From contig JALUYN010000643.1 of the NCBI GenBank assembly GCA_027012915.1, forward strand, positions 1 to 6,019: a stretch of DNA of 6,019 nt, written 5' to 3'. The stretch is from Cellvibrionaceae bacterium. GTDB lineage: Bacteria > Pseudomonadota > Gammaproteobacteria > Pseudomonadales > Cellvibrionaceae. Under the pieces are notes generated by a model. It did no database searches. It saw only the letters and a program-made list of their open reading frames with translations, and was not told the origin of the DNA. Position 1 is the stretch's first letter, and each line of letters opens with the position of its first letter. The translations under genes were made by a program, and so were the position numbers. Below, one piece after another: positions 1-6,012 of the stretch.

Positions 1-705
1 TTTGAAAAAGTCGATATCGATAATCAACAATGACAACGGCGTATTGTAGCGATCACTGCGCGCTTCTTCCGCTTCCCGAATTCTGTCGAACATTCGACGG
101 TTGTAGAGTCCAGTCAAATGATCCCTGGCACTTTCGTACTCGAGCTTGCGGCGCACATACAACACCAGCATGACAACTATCGCAGCCGCACTCAGAGAAA
201 TCAGAAACAGCATAAAGTACAGGAGTTCCTGAATACGCCGCACTTTGCTTTCACTGTGTTTCTGAACCGCAGACACCATATTCAACGCAGCCTGCCATGC
301 GGCCTCACTGCTCACGACTAACTGCTGGCGTGTCGCCGTCGACTGCGACTGAGAGTAACTCTGCAACAACTGTTTAAGGCGCTGCCAATGATCCTGCATC
401 ACTGAAACAGCTTCCGTCCCTCCATCGCTGTCACTAAAAGCGAAGTGACTCTCACTCATAAAGTGTGCCATCAGGTCATCGATCCGTGCTGTGATATCCG
501 GTTGCGATGCGCCAGGCGAGTGCAGAGTCAGTTTTGTGAGTCGTTGTATTGAACCACGCACAATACCCGCTTCATTGATCATAAGGGCATCATCGCGCAG
601 GGATCGTTCGGCCTGATACACCAAACCGGACATGGCGAGGCCCATCGCCAACAGAATCAGCGACAGACCGATCAGATATATGGAGGGCTTTCTACTTTGA
701 AGCAT
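1..705 (-). CDS. Membrane-anchored diguanylate cyclase (GGDEF), N-terminal part, cut by the window edge
   Basis: Reading in from the ATG at 703-705 gives 235 codons with no stop up to the window edge. A membrane segment (about residues 9-31) is followed by a mostly helical, probably periplasmic region (about 32-157) and a second membrane segment (about 161-184). A short linker then leads into the start of a GGDEF domain: DHLTGLYNRR at 195-204 and DIDFFK at 230-235, where D230 matches the first metal-binding aspartate. The GGDEF signature and any C-terminal EAL domain lie beyond the window. The family makes cyclic di-GMP from two GTP at the inner membrane. The periplasmic part begins with INEAGIVRGSIQR (43-55), which resembles the P-box-like helix of NarX/PilJ-type sensors; its ligand is unknown. 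Upstream of the ATG there is only a weak purine-rich GGATGG as ribosome site, so the start is likely but not certain. It lies 110 bases after the preceding gene and may be transcribed separately. Confidence 0.9.
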   Translation of the reverse strand, partial: MLQSRKPSIYLIGLSLILLAMGLAMSGLVYQAERSLRDDALMINEAGIVRGSIQRLTKLTLHSPGASQPDITARIDDLMAHFMSESHFAFSDSDGGTEAVSVMQDHWQRLKQLLQSYSQSQSTATRQQLVVSSEAAWQAALNMVSAVQKHSESKVRRIQELLYFMLFLISLSAAAIVVMLVLYVRRKLEYESARDHLTGLYNRRMFDRIREAEEARSDRYNTPLSLLIIDIDFFK

Positions 706-815
706 ACGCGTCCATCCGCACTGCGAAGTCGGTCTCAATCACAGGTCTACCATCAAACCCTGCGAGACTCCACTTACAGTACACCATCAAATGGCGCGAA
801 ACTAATTGATCTAAG
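706..815. other. Spacer between the cyclotransferase-like gene and the diguanylate cyclase gene
   Basis: No convincing hairpin terminator and no well-matched -35/-10 pair is visible here. The nine-base sequence ACCATCAAA occurs twice, at 749-757 and 783-791, 34 bases apart. GGTCT also recurs at 731 and 744. These could be regulator sites for the cyclase gene or chance. Whether the cyclase gene is read through from puuB is undecided. Confidence 0.4.
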
Positions 816-1253
816 CTAAAAATTGGCGTAGCGGGGAACCAGCTCAGTTAGCACATATTCCATATGCCGCTCGTTGAACTCGCTCTGATTCCAGTAACCG
901 CCGATATTACTGTCTGCCAGCGCCGGACCGCGCACATAAATATCGCAAGCCACCTCAGAACCACACGACAGTGATGAAATCACGGATTGGCGCGCATAGA
1001 TACCGCGATCGATACACTCAAATTCATCGAGGTAGGCCACGGCCTGGGGCGGCACTTGGTGCAGGATTTTGCCCTCGATAGCCAACCCCGACTCGACGAC
1101 AGCTACCGCGCAAGGTTCAAAGTCATCGTGTTGCAGAATACGACGGGTATGATCATGAACGACAGCCGCGCTGATTTCCGGTACATAGCCAATCAATGGT
1201 TTAAGCACTTCCGGGTGCTGCAGCAAACCGTAGACAAACAGATTGCGTTTCAC
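816..1253 (-). CDS. Gamma-glutamylcyclotransferase-like (AIG2/BtrG/YtfP fold) protein
   Basis: This 145-residue protein has the marks of the gamma-glutamylcyclotransferase fold. The N-terminal strand and loop LFVYGLL (5-11) carry the YGxL substrate-binding motif, and LDEFEC (75-80) contains the expected catalytic glutamate, most likely E79. IYARQ (85-89) and DIYVR (104-108) follow as in YtfP-type proteins. The usual glycine after the catalytic Glu is a cysteine here. Family enzymes split gamma-glutamyl amines or peptides into 5-oxoproline and a free amine; the substrate cannot be read from sequence. The start is GTG at 1251-1253, and its G is also the last base of the TAG stop of puuB (TAGTG), which suggests translational coupling. 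No strong ribosome site is seen, which fits coupling. No signal peptide is present, so it is probably cytoplasmic. Context suggests a gamma-glutamyl intermediate of putrescine breakdown as substrate. A YtfP-like protein of unknown role is the alternative. Confidence 0.85.
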   Translation of the reverse strand: MKRNLFVYGLLQHPEVLKPLIGYVPEISAAVVHDHTRRILQHDDFEPCAVAVVESGLAIEGKILHQVPPQAVAYLDEFECIDRGIYARQSVISSLSCGSEVACDIYVRGPALADSNIGGYWNQSEFNERHMEYVLTELVPRYANF

Positions 1254-2536
1254 TAGATACCCAGCCGATCACGCAGAGCGTAGAACCAGGCACCCATCGC
1301 AGTGAATGGCACGCGCAACAGATGACCACCGGGGAACGGCAGGTGCGGCAGCTGTGCGAAAGCGTCAAACCGCTCTGCTTGTTCTGTTAACGCCTCACTT
1401 AGCAACTTGCCGGCCAAGTGAGTTGAGCACACGCCGTGGCCACTGTAGCCCTGCATATAATAGATATTATCGCCAATGCGACCAAATTGCGGCATGCGGC
1501 TCATGGTCAACAGAAAGTCTCCGCCCCAGCCAAATTCCAGCTTAACGTCTTTGAGCTGCGGAAAAGTTTCCACAAGTTTCTTACCGATAAAGCTCTTGAT
1601 ATCGGCAGGATCCCCACCGCCGTAGTTAACACCGCCACCATAGATCAAACGGTTGTCGCCAGTGAGGCGGAAGTAATCGAGGAGATAGTTACAGTCTTCT
1701 ACACAGTAGTCATTGGTAATCAGCGATTTCGCCAGATCTTCGCCCAAAGGCTCCGTGGCCACCATTTGGGTACCACAGGGCATGGATTTCGCCGCGAGCT
1801 GGGGAATCAAATCTCCGAGATAAGCGTTACCAGCCACCACCACATAATTGGCTTCCACCATGCCCTGATCGGTGTGCACCTTGACCTTATCACCCTTCTC
1901 TACTTTTACGACCTTGGATTGTTCAAAGATTTTGCCACCCAGAGACTCGATGGCACGGGCCTCTCCCAGGGCCAGGTTCAACGGATGAATATGGCCACTG
2001 CGCATATCCAACAGACCGCCTGAATAACGCTCGCTGCCAATCTCGTCACTGATTTCGTTTTTGTCCAGTAGCCGCAGTTGATCGTTGCCATAACGTTCCC
2101 ACAGCGCTTTGTGTTCTTTCAAACCGTCAAATTGCTTCGGGGTGATAGCAGCGAAGATACCGCCCTGCTTGAGGTCACAATCGATATCATACTTGGCGAT
2201 GCGCTCGCGAATAATATCGCCCCCCTCAAAGGCCATGGCCCCCAGGGTGCGTGCAGTATCGACACCGTATTTCTGCTCCAGCACGTCCATATCGCGGCTA
2301 TAGCTGTTCACAATCTGGCCACCGTTGCGACCAGACGCCCCATAGCCAATACGCGCGCCCTCGAGGACCACTACATTGAAGCCCTTCTCTACCAGGTGCA
2401 GCGCTGAAGATAGACCGGTATAACCGGCACCAATAACGACCACATCTGCCGACAGATTTTCTTGGAGGGCCGGGCGCTCAACTTTGTCATTGGCGCTTGC
2501 GGCGTAATAGGAAGTGGTATGCTCAACTCTTGTCAT
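1253..2536 (-). CDS. puuB: Gamma-glutamylputrescine oxidase (FAD-dependent, DadA/DAO family)
   Basis: PuuB oxidises gamma-glutamylputrescine to gamma-glutamyl-gamma-aminobutyraldehyde with release of ammonia and H2O2, the second step of the Puu putrescine pathway in the cytoplasm. The 427-residue product matches remembered E. coli PuuB (426 residues) along its length. Shared stretches include SYYAASAN near the start, GASGRNGGQ (66-74), GHIHPLNLA, SMPCGTQ, CVEDCNYLLDY, YYMQGYSGHGV and the end RVPFTAMGA...LRDRLG. The FAD-binding Rossmann motif GAGYTG is at 36-41, with the ribose-binding E59 ending the second strand. The ATG at 2534-2536 is preferred. It is preceded by AGGG six bases upstream and gives an N-terminus starting like E. 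coli PuuB. A GTG at 2602 would add 22 residues unlike the family, without a good ribosome site. The gene overlaps the following cyclotransferase-like gene by one base. No puuA, puuC, puuD or puuR is in the window. Confidence 0.95.
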   Translation of the reverse strand: MTRVEHTTSYYAASANDKVERPALQENLSADVVVIGAGYTGLSSALHLVEKGFNVVVLEGARIGYGASGRNGGQIVNSYSRDMDVLEQKYGVDTARTLGAMAFEGGDIIRERIAKYDIDCDLKQGGIFAAITPKQFDGLKEHKALWERYGNDQLRLLDKNEISDEIGSERYSGGLLDMRSGHIHPLNLALGEARAIESLGGKIFEQSKVVKVEKGDKVKVHTDQGMVEANYVVVAGNAYLGDLIPQLAAKSMPCGTQMVATEPLGEDLAKSLITNDYCVEDCNYLLDYFRLTGDNRLIYGGGVNYGGGDPADIKSFIGKKLVETFPQLKDVKLEFGWGGDFLLTMSRMPQFGRIGDNIYYMQGYSGHGVCSTHLAGKLLSEALTEQAERFDAFAQLPHLPFPGGHLLRVPFTAMGAWFYALRDRLGI

Positions 2537-2542
2537 GATCTG

Positions 2543-2546
2543 CCCT
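2543..2546 (-). promoter_or_regulatory. Ribosome binding site deciding the puuB start
   Basis: On the minus strand AGGG lies six bases before the ATG at 2534-2536. This supports the 427-residue PuuB over the extended form starting at the GTG at 2602. Confidence 0.7.
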
Positions 2547-2559
2547 GCTTTTATATCTG

Positions 2560-2623
2560 GTAGCAACTGATCAGGTCTAAAGATTAGTAGCAAACTAACC
2601 ACCTGTCAGAAAGTAACAACTGA
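2560..2623. repeat. Three spaced copies of a short motif upstream of puuB, candidate operator
   Basis: Read on the plus strand, GTAGCAACTGA (2560-2570), GTAGCAAACTAA (2587-2598) and GTAACAACTGA (2613-2623) begin 27 and 26 bases apart. The middle copy sits in a 15-base inverted repeat, TTAGT-5-ACTAA (2584-2598). Next to the first is the perfect palindrome CTGATCAG (2567-2574), and the third lies within TCAG...CTGA (2606-2623). They sit between the candidate -10 box and the puuB ribosome site, so a bound regulator could block transcription. They do not resemble the E. coli PuuR site as I recall it. Function is inferred. Confidence 0.4.
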
Positions 2624-2682
2624 GGGAGATTTTTTCACAAAGCCCTAAAGTTATGGGTGCATTCTTTTCCACCTAAGCTTGA

Positions 2683-2688
2683 ATTATA
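2683..2688 (-). promoter_or_regulatory. Candidate -10 box of a puuB promoter
   Basis: The minus strand reads a perfect TATAAT here, about 147 bases before the puuB ATG and just after the stop of the hydrolase gene. No good -35 match is found 16-18 bases upstream, so the promoter may be weak, activator-dependent or spurious. Initiation would fall near 2676, leaving the three motif copies in the leader. Confidence 0.35.
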
Positions 2689-2709
2689 GTGCAACAGCAG
2701 CGCGACACC

Positions 2710-3249
2710 CTATTTGACCACCGCTTGAATCTCCCGAAACACGGGGTGTTCCGCCGTACACATCAGTTCAAACAAGGCCATTTCGGTGCTGGTTAGACCC
2801 ACACCTTTCGATTCCATCCGCTTGATACCAACGTCACAATTAGCGGTGACGCGGGAACCTACGGCATCGGTTACCACCTCTACCTCATAACCCGCTTTCA
2901 CCAGCCCCACAGCCGTTTGATACACACAGATATGGGCTTCGATACCAACAACCAATAACTGTTGGCACCCTGTGTTTTTCAGCGCCCGATTGAAATCGTC
3001 ACAACCGGTACAACTAAAAGACATTTTGGCGATGGGAGACTGATCGGGGAGCAGTGAAGCCACCTCAGGAATAGTGGCACCCAGCTTGTTGGGGTTTTGC
3101 TCTACCCAGAGGATGGGCAGATGCAAAACCTGGGCACCCCTGACCATACGTTGAAGATTGGCGAACAGAGTTTCCCTGTTCGCCATCAATTGGGCCAATT
3201 TACCCTGAACATCCACAACAACCAGAGCCGTACTTTCAATATCCAGCAT
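2710..3249 (-). CDS. Isochorismatase-family cysteine hydrolase, substrate unknown
   Basis: The 179-residue product is a compact isochorismatase-fold hydrolase of usual length. The catalytic triad is visible: D13 in VVVDVQGKL, K75 in PIAKMSFSC, and the nucleophile C108 in GIEAHICVYQTAV, whose preceding turn normally holds the family's cis-peptide. No other domain, signal peptide or membrane segment is seen, so it should be cytoplasmic. Relatives hydrolyse amides, ureido groups or vinyl ethers (nicotinamidase, YcaC-like and ISOC1/2-like proteins). This one looks like the ISOC/YcaC-type group rather than a nicotinamidase or a true isochorismatase, and its substrate cannot be named. The ATG at 3247-3249 is chosen because the family begins close to the first strand and AGAGG lies nine bases before it. 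A GTG at 3282 would add 11 residues and fall on a possible -10 box. It follows the acyl-CoA dehydrogenase gene by 73 bases without a clear terminator. Confidence 0.88.
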   Translation of the reverse strand: MLDIESTALVVVDVQGKLAQLMANRETLFANLQRMVRGAQVLHLPILWVEQNPNKLGATIPEVASLLPDQSPIAKMSFSCTGCDDFNRALKNTGCQQLLVVGIEAHICVYQTAVGLVKAGYEVEVVTDAVGSRVTANCDVGIKRMESKGVGLTSTEMALFELMCTAEHPVFREIQAVVK

Positions 3250-3258
3250 AGTGCCTAA

Positions 3259-3263
3259 CCTCT
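3259..3263 (-). promoter_or_regulatory. Ribosome binding site of the hydrolase gene
   Basis: AGAGG on the minus strand, nine bases before the ATG at 3247-3249. A second AGG lies four bases before it. Together they favour this start over the upstream GTG at 3282. Confidence 0.5.
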
Positions 3264-3280
3264 CATCAATCGATGACAAC

Positions 3281-3289
3281 ACTATAGCA
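3281..3289 (-). promoter_or_regulatory. Candidate extended -10 promoter for the hydrolase gene
   Basis: The minus strand reads TGCTATAGT, an extended -10 (TGn plus TATAGT). A -35 is poor, as is usual for extended -10 promoters. Initiation near 3274 would leave a leader of about 25 bases containing the AGAGG site. It would let the hydrolase be expressed apart from the acyl-CoA dehydrogenase. Confidence 0.35.
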
Positions 3290-3322
3290 ATCCCGGCTCG
3301 CCCGCGTGGAACGGTTCTGGTG

Positions 3323-5110
3323 TCAGAAAGCGAAAGCTTCCTCGTCCATGGACATCAGATCTTCAGCTCCCGCCAGCATGGTTTCGGCCAAAGTATTGGT
3401 GCGTGGCAGCAAGCGACTGAAGTAGAAGCGCGCCGTCTGAATTTTTGCGGTATAGAACTCGGTTTCGCCAGCGCCGTTATCCAGAGCCTGTTGCGAAGTT
3501 TGCGCCGCTTGAGCCCAAAAGTACGCAAGCGTGATATACCCCGAGAACATCAGGTAATCCACCGATGCCGCGCCCAGCTCATCGGGATTTTCCATCGCCG
3601 CCACACCGATCTTCATAGTCAGATCGCCCCATTGCTGGATCATTTCCAACAACTTCGCTGCAAATGGCGAATCACGGTGCTCTGAGCAGAAAGCTTGAAT
3701 CTCCGAGACAAAAGGCTTCATGGCTTCGCCCTGGCTCATCAGCACTTTGCGCCCCAGCAGATCCAGAGCCTGAACACCGGTGGTACCTTCATACAAGGTC
3801 GCGATTTTGGAATCACGCACCAGCTGCTCCACCCCGTTTTCCTTGACAAAGCCGTGACCACCGTAACATTGCACCGCCAGGTTAGCGCACTCACAACCCG
3901 CCTCAGTGAGAAAAGCTTTGGCAATTGGTGTCAGGAACGCTAGAGCCTGATCCGCGCGCTTTGCGGCGTCTTGATCGTTGCCAGCCTCAATGACCTCTAC
4001 CAATTTGTAGCAATAGCCCATCAGCATGCGACCACCTTCGGCAAAGGCCTTTTGTGTGAGCAGCATACGACGCACGTCGGGGTGAACAATAATCGGATCC
4101 GCCGGTCCATCGGGGTTTTTAACTCCGGTTAATGAGCGCATCTGCAGCCGTTCACGGGCGTAACTCAGCGCTTTTTGGAAACTTTGCTCCGCCGTAGCAA
4201 CCCCCTGCAGAGCAGTACCAATTCGAGCCATATTCATAAAGGTGAACATGCAGTTAAGACCGCGACCCGCTTCACCGATCAAATAACCGGTAGCTTCTTC
4301 AAAGTTCATTACACATGTTGCGCTGCCGTTGAGCCCCATCTTGTGCTCAATAGAGCCGCAGCCCACGCCATTGGATTCACCGGCTTCTCCATCTTCGGCA
4401 ACCTTGTACTTGGGTACCAGAAACAGCGACAGTCCTTTGGTGCCCGAAGGCGCCCCCGCCATGCGCGCCAACACCACGTGAACAATATTTTCAGAGACGT
4501 CGTGGTCACCGGAGGTAATAAAGATCTTGGTACCGGAGATAGCGTAGGTGCCATCAACCTGGGGTTCGGCTTTAGTGCGAATCAACCCCAGATCCGTGCC
4601 GCAATGGGGCTCGGTGAGGCACATGGTTCCGGTCCAGCGACCGCTGACCAACTTTGTCAGAAACATCTGTTTCTGCTCTTCCGTACCGTGAGCGGCCAAG
4701 GTGCTCATCGCGCCGTCAGAAAGTCCTGGGTAGGACGACCACGACCAACTGGCACAACCTGTCATCTCACGAAGGTACTCACCGATAGCAATAGGCAGAC
4801 CCTGGCCACCGTACTCGGGATCATGTGTCATGGAGGACCAACCCGCGTCTATATATTGCTGATAGGCTTCCTTGTAGCCAGTGGGTGTCGTAACCACACC
4901 ATCCTGCCAATGACAGCCCTCGCGGTCCCCTACCGGATCCAACGGCGCAATTACGTTCTCACTGAACTTGGCGGCTTCGCCCAAGATAGCTTGTACCAGA
5001 TCGCGACTGGTTTCCTGATAGGCAGGGATGGACTGCCAGTGACTTTCGAAGTCCAGCAGTTCATAGATCACAAATTCCATATCCCGAAGCGGGGCTTTGT
5101 ATCCGTCCAC
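3323..5110 (-). CDS. Acyl-CoA dehydrogenase, large ~600-residue subfamily (FadE1/FadE2- or DmdC-like)
   Basis: This 595-residue flavoenzyme introduces a trans-2,3 double bond into an acyl-CoA and passes electrons to electron-transferring flavoprotein. The subfamily's N-terminal extension YKAPLRDMEFV is at 4-14. The N-terminal helical part and the middle beta domain follow, with CLTEPHCGTDLG (164-175) and GTKIFITSGDHD (193-204) lining the FAD and substrate. The C-terminal helical domain has YGGHGFVKENGVEQLVRD (416-433) and LYEGTTGVQALDLLGRK (440-456), where E441 is the expected catalytic base. The extra C-terminal domain after about 470 separates this group from classical ~380-residue enzymes. 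Similar proteins include the Pseudomonas FadE1/FadE2 enzymes and the DMSP enzyme DmdC; chain length or DmdC activity cannot be decided here. The start is GTG at 5108-5110, with AGGAG six bases upstream and a family-typical N-terminus. A hydrolase gene follows 73 bases downstream, probably in the same transcript. Confidence 0.95.
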   Translation of the reverse strand: MDGYKAPLRDMEFVIYELLDFESHWQSIPAYQETSRDLVQAILGEAAKFSENVIAPLDPVGDREGCHWQDGVVTTPTGYKEAYQQYIDAGWSSMTHDPEYGGQGLPIAIGEYLREMTGCASWSWSSYPGLSDGAMSTLAAHGTEEQKQMFLTKLVSGRWTGTMCLTEPHCGTDLGLIRTKAEPQVDGTYAISGTKIFITSGDHDVSENIVHVVLARMAGAPSGTKGLSLFLVPKYKVAEDGEAGESNGVGCGSIEHKMGLNGSATCVMNFEEATGYLIGEAGRGLNCMFTFMNMARIGTALQGVATAEQSFQKALSYARERLQMRSLTGVKNPDGPADPIIVHPDVRRMLLTQKAFAEGGRMLMGYCYKLVEVIEAGNDQDAAKRADQALAFLTPIAKAFLTEAGCECANLAVQCYGGHGFVKENGVEQLVRDSKIATLYEGTTGVQALDLLGRKVLMSQGEAMKPFVSEIQAFCSEHRDSPFAAKLLEMIQQWGDLTMKIGVAAMENPDELGAASVDYLMFSGYITLAYFWAQAAQTSQQALDNGAGETEFYTAKIQTARFYFSRLLPRTNTLAETMLAGAEDLMSMDEEAFAF

Positions 5111-5116
5111 GATAAT

Positions 5117-5121
5117 CTCCT
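5117..5121 (-). promoter_or_regulatory. Strong ribosome binding site before the GTG start of the acyl-CoA dehydrogenase
   Basis: The minus strand reads GAGAGGAG with AGGAG ending six bases before the GTG at 5108-5110. This supports the unusual start codon. Confidence 0.8.
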
Positions 5122-5176
5122 CTCTCTATCGCTCAGTTGTTATGGCAACAGGATCGGGAAAAGTGTCCTCCAGAGC

Positions 5177-5206
5177 AATATCGAATCCACCTTAGTTCAA
5201 TAACAA
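5177..5206 (-). promoter_or_regulatory. Weak candidate promoter for the acyl-CoA dehydrogenase
   Basis: On the minus strand TTGTTA (5201-5206) and GATATT (5177-5182) are separated by 18 bases. Each matches the sigma-70 consensus at four of six positions. Initiation would fall near 5170, about 60 bases before the start codon. The AT-rich stretch just upstream (about 5206-5275) could act as an UP element or hold another promoter that I cannot choose by eye. Confidence 0.25.
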
Positions 5207-5289
5207 AAGCGTCCAAAAACATTATTTACAATATTTATTCGACAGAAAATATAAAAAAGTCTTATAAAGATAGTGAGTAACACAAGCCC

Positions 5290-5324
5290 AAAAAAAGGCG
5301 GGTAAGAAACCTTACCCGCCTTTT
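5290..5324 (-). terminator. Intrinsic terminator of fklB
   Basis: A perfect ten-base stem (GGCGGGTAAG at 5297-5306 with CTTACCCGCC at 5311-5320) has a four-base loop. It is extended by A/T pairs on both sides. Read on the minus strand it ends in seven Ts (5290-5296), about 27 bases after the fklB stop. The plus-strand reading has only four Ts, so it works mainly leftward. It separates fklB from the acyl-CoA dehydrogenase unit. Confidence 0.93.
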
Positions 5325-5350
5325 CTAAATCACACGAATTGCAGTAGCAA

Positions 5351-5968
5351 TTAGAGGATATCCAGCAGCTCCACATCAAACACAAGAGTCGCGTAAGGAC
5401 CAATCGCACCACCGGCGCCACGCTCACCGTAGGCCAGGTTGTAAGGGATGCTCAGACGCCATTTGGAACCCACAGGCATCATTTGCAAAGCTTCGGTCCA
5501 ACCGGCGATAACGCCATTTACCGGAAACTCAGCAGGCTGACCGCGATCATAGGAGCTGTCGAATACAGTGCCGTCGATCAGAGTGCCATGATAGTGGGTA
5601 CGCACAGTGGAAGTCGCCACCGGCTTGTCACCGGAACCTTCCACCAGGATTTCATACTGCAGACCGCTTTCGGTTACGCTTACGCCATCTTTCTTGGCGT
5701 TTTCTTCCAGAAACTTCTCACCCTCAGCGCCCATGGCTTTGGCTTTCTCTGCTTCTTCAGCCTGCAGACGGGCCTGGATTTCCTGGAATGCCGCATTAAT
5801 TTGTGCAGCATCAACCTGAGAATCGGCGCCTTTCAGAGAATCGGTAAAACCCGCCAAGGCCGCTTCAGCGTCAAAACCGGCAAAAGGGGCGTTGGCCAGT
5901 TGATCAGCCATCTGGCGACCAATGCCATAACTGGCTCGCTGTTCAACGCTTTCAAAAGAATTCGACAT
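5351..5968 (-). CDS. fklB: FKBP-type peptidyl-prolyl cis-trans isomerase FklB (FKBP22)
   Basis: The 205-residue protein matches remembered E. coli FklB (206 residues) along its length. The N-terminal helical dimerisation domain (about 1-75, with ASYGIGRQM at 12-20) leads through a long helix rich in Ala, Glu and Lys (about 60-93, ending FLEENAKKDGV) to the FKBP domain (about 102-205). Active-site residues corresponding to FKBP12 Y26, F36, D37, V55, I56, W59, Y82 and F99 are present as Y126, F136, D137, V153, I154, W157, Y180 and F197. One change is seen in the loop before the last strand, which reads AIGPYATLVF where relatives have IPP. There is no signal peptide, so this is the cytoplasmic FklB type, not periplasmic FkpA; it speeds proline isomerisation during folding. 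The ATG at 5966-5968 gives the family N-terminus; only a weak GAG ribosome site lies eight bases before it. The gene is monocistronic on its downstream side. Confidence 0.95.
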   Translation of the reverse strand: MSNSFESVEQRASYGIGRQMADQLANAPFAGFDAEAALAGFTDSLKGADSQVDAAQINAAFQEIQARLQAEEAEKAKAMGAEGEKFLEENAKKDGVSVTESGLQYEILVEGSGDKPVATSTVRTHYHGTLIDGTVFDSSYDRGQPAEFPVNGVIAGWTEALQMMPVGSKWRLSIPYNLAYGERGAGGAIGPYATLVFDVELLDIL

Positions 5969-6012
5969 AATTATTACTCGGTGAAATTAAAGTAGTTCGT
6001 GAAAAGTCCGGC

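Noticed and set aside
118..321. A 67-codon plus-strand open frame near the left edge
   Set aside because: It is antisense to the transmembrane and periplasmic part of the diguanylate cyclase, whose GGDEF start motifs are clear.
1436..2023. A 195-codon plus-strand open frame across puuB
   Set aside because: It is antisense to conserved PuuB codons, has no family resemblance and no ribosome site of note.
2537..2602. A 22-residue N-terminal extension of PuuB from a GTG at 2602
   Set aside because: It has no homology to PuuB, lacks a good ribosome site, and covers the motif array. The ATG at 2536 has AGGG and the family N-terminus.
4175..5203. A 342-codon open frame on the plus strand
   Set aside because: It lies wholly antisense to the acyl-CoA dehydrogenase gene and its leader, shows no recognisable domain, and the minus-strand protein is unmistakable. 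It is a shadow frame.
5132..5221. A 29-codon minus-strand open frame in the spacer before the acyl-CoA dehydrogenase
   Set aside because: It starts with ATG but has no ribosome site, is rich in Cys and Arg like random sequence, and overlaps the likely promoter region.
5290..5324. The GGCGGGTAAG hairpin as a mobile or palindromic repeat element
   Set aside because: Its position just after the fklB stop and its T-tract in the direction of transcription are fully explained by an intrinsic terminator. No second copy is in the window.
5197..5427. A 76-codon minus-strand open frame across the fklB 3' end and terminator
   Set aside because: It runs through the FklB coding region in another frame and through the terminator hairpin, with no homology.
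5483..5995. A 170-codon plus-strand open frame across fklB
   Set aside because: It is antisense to the FklB gene and has low-complexity, shadow-like composition with no domain.
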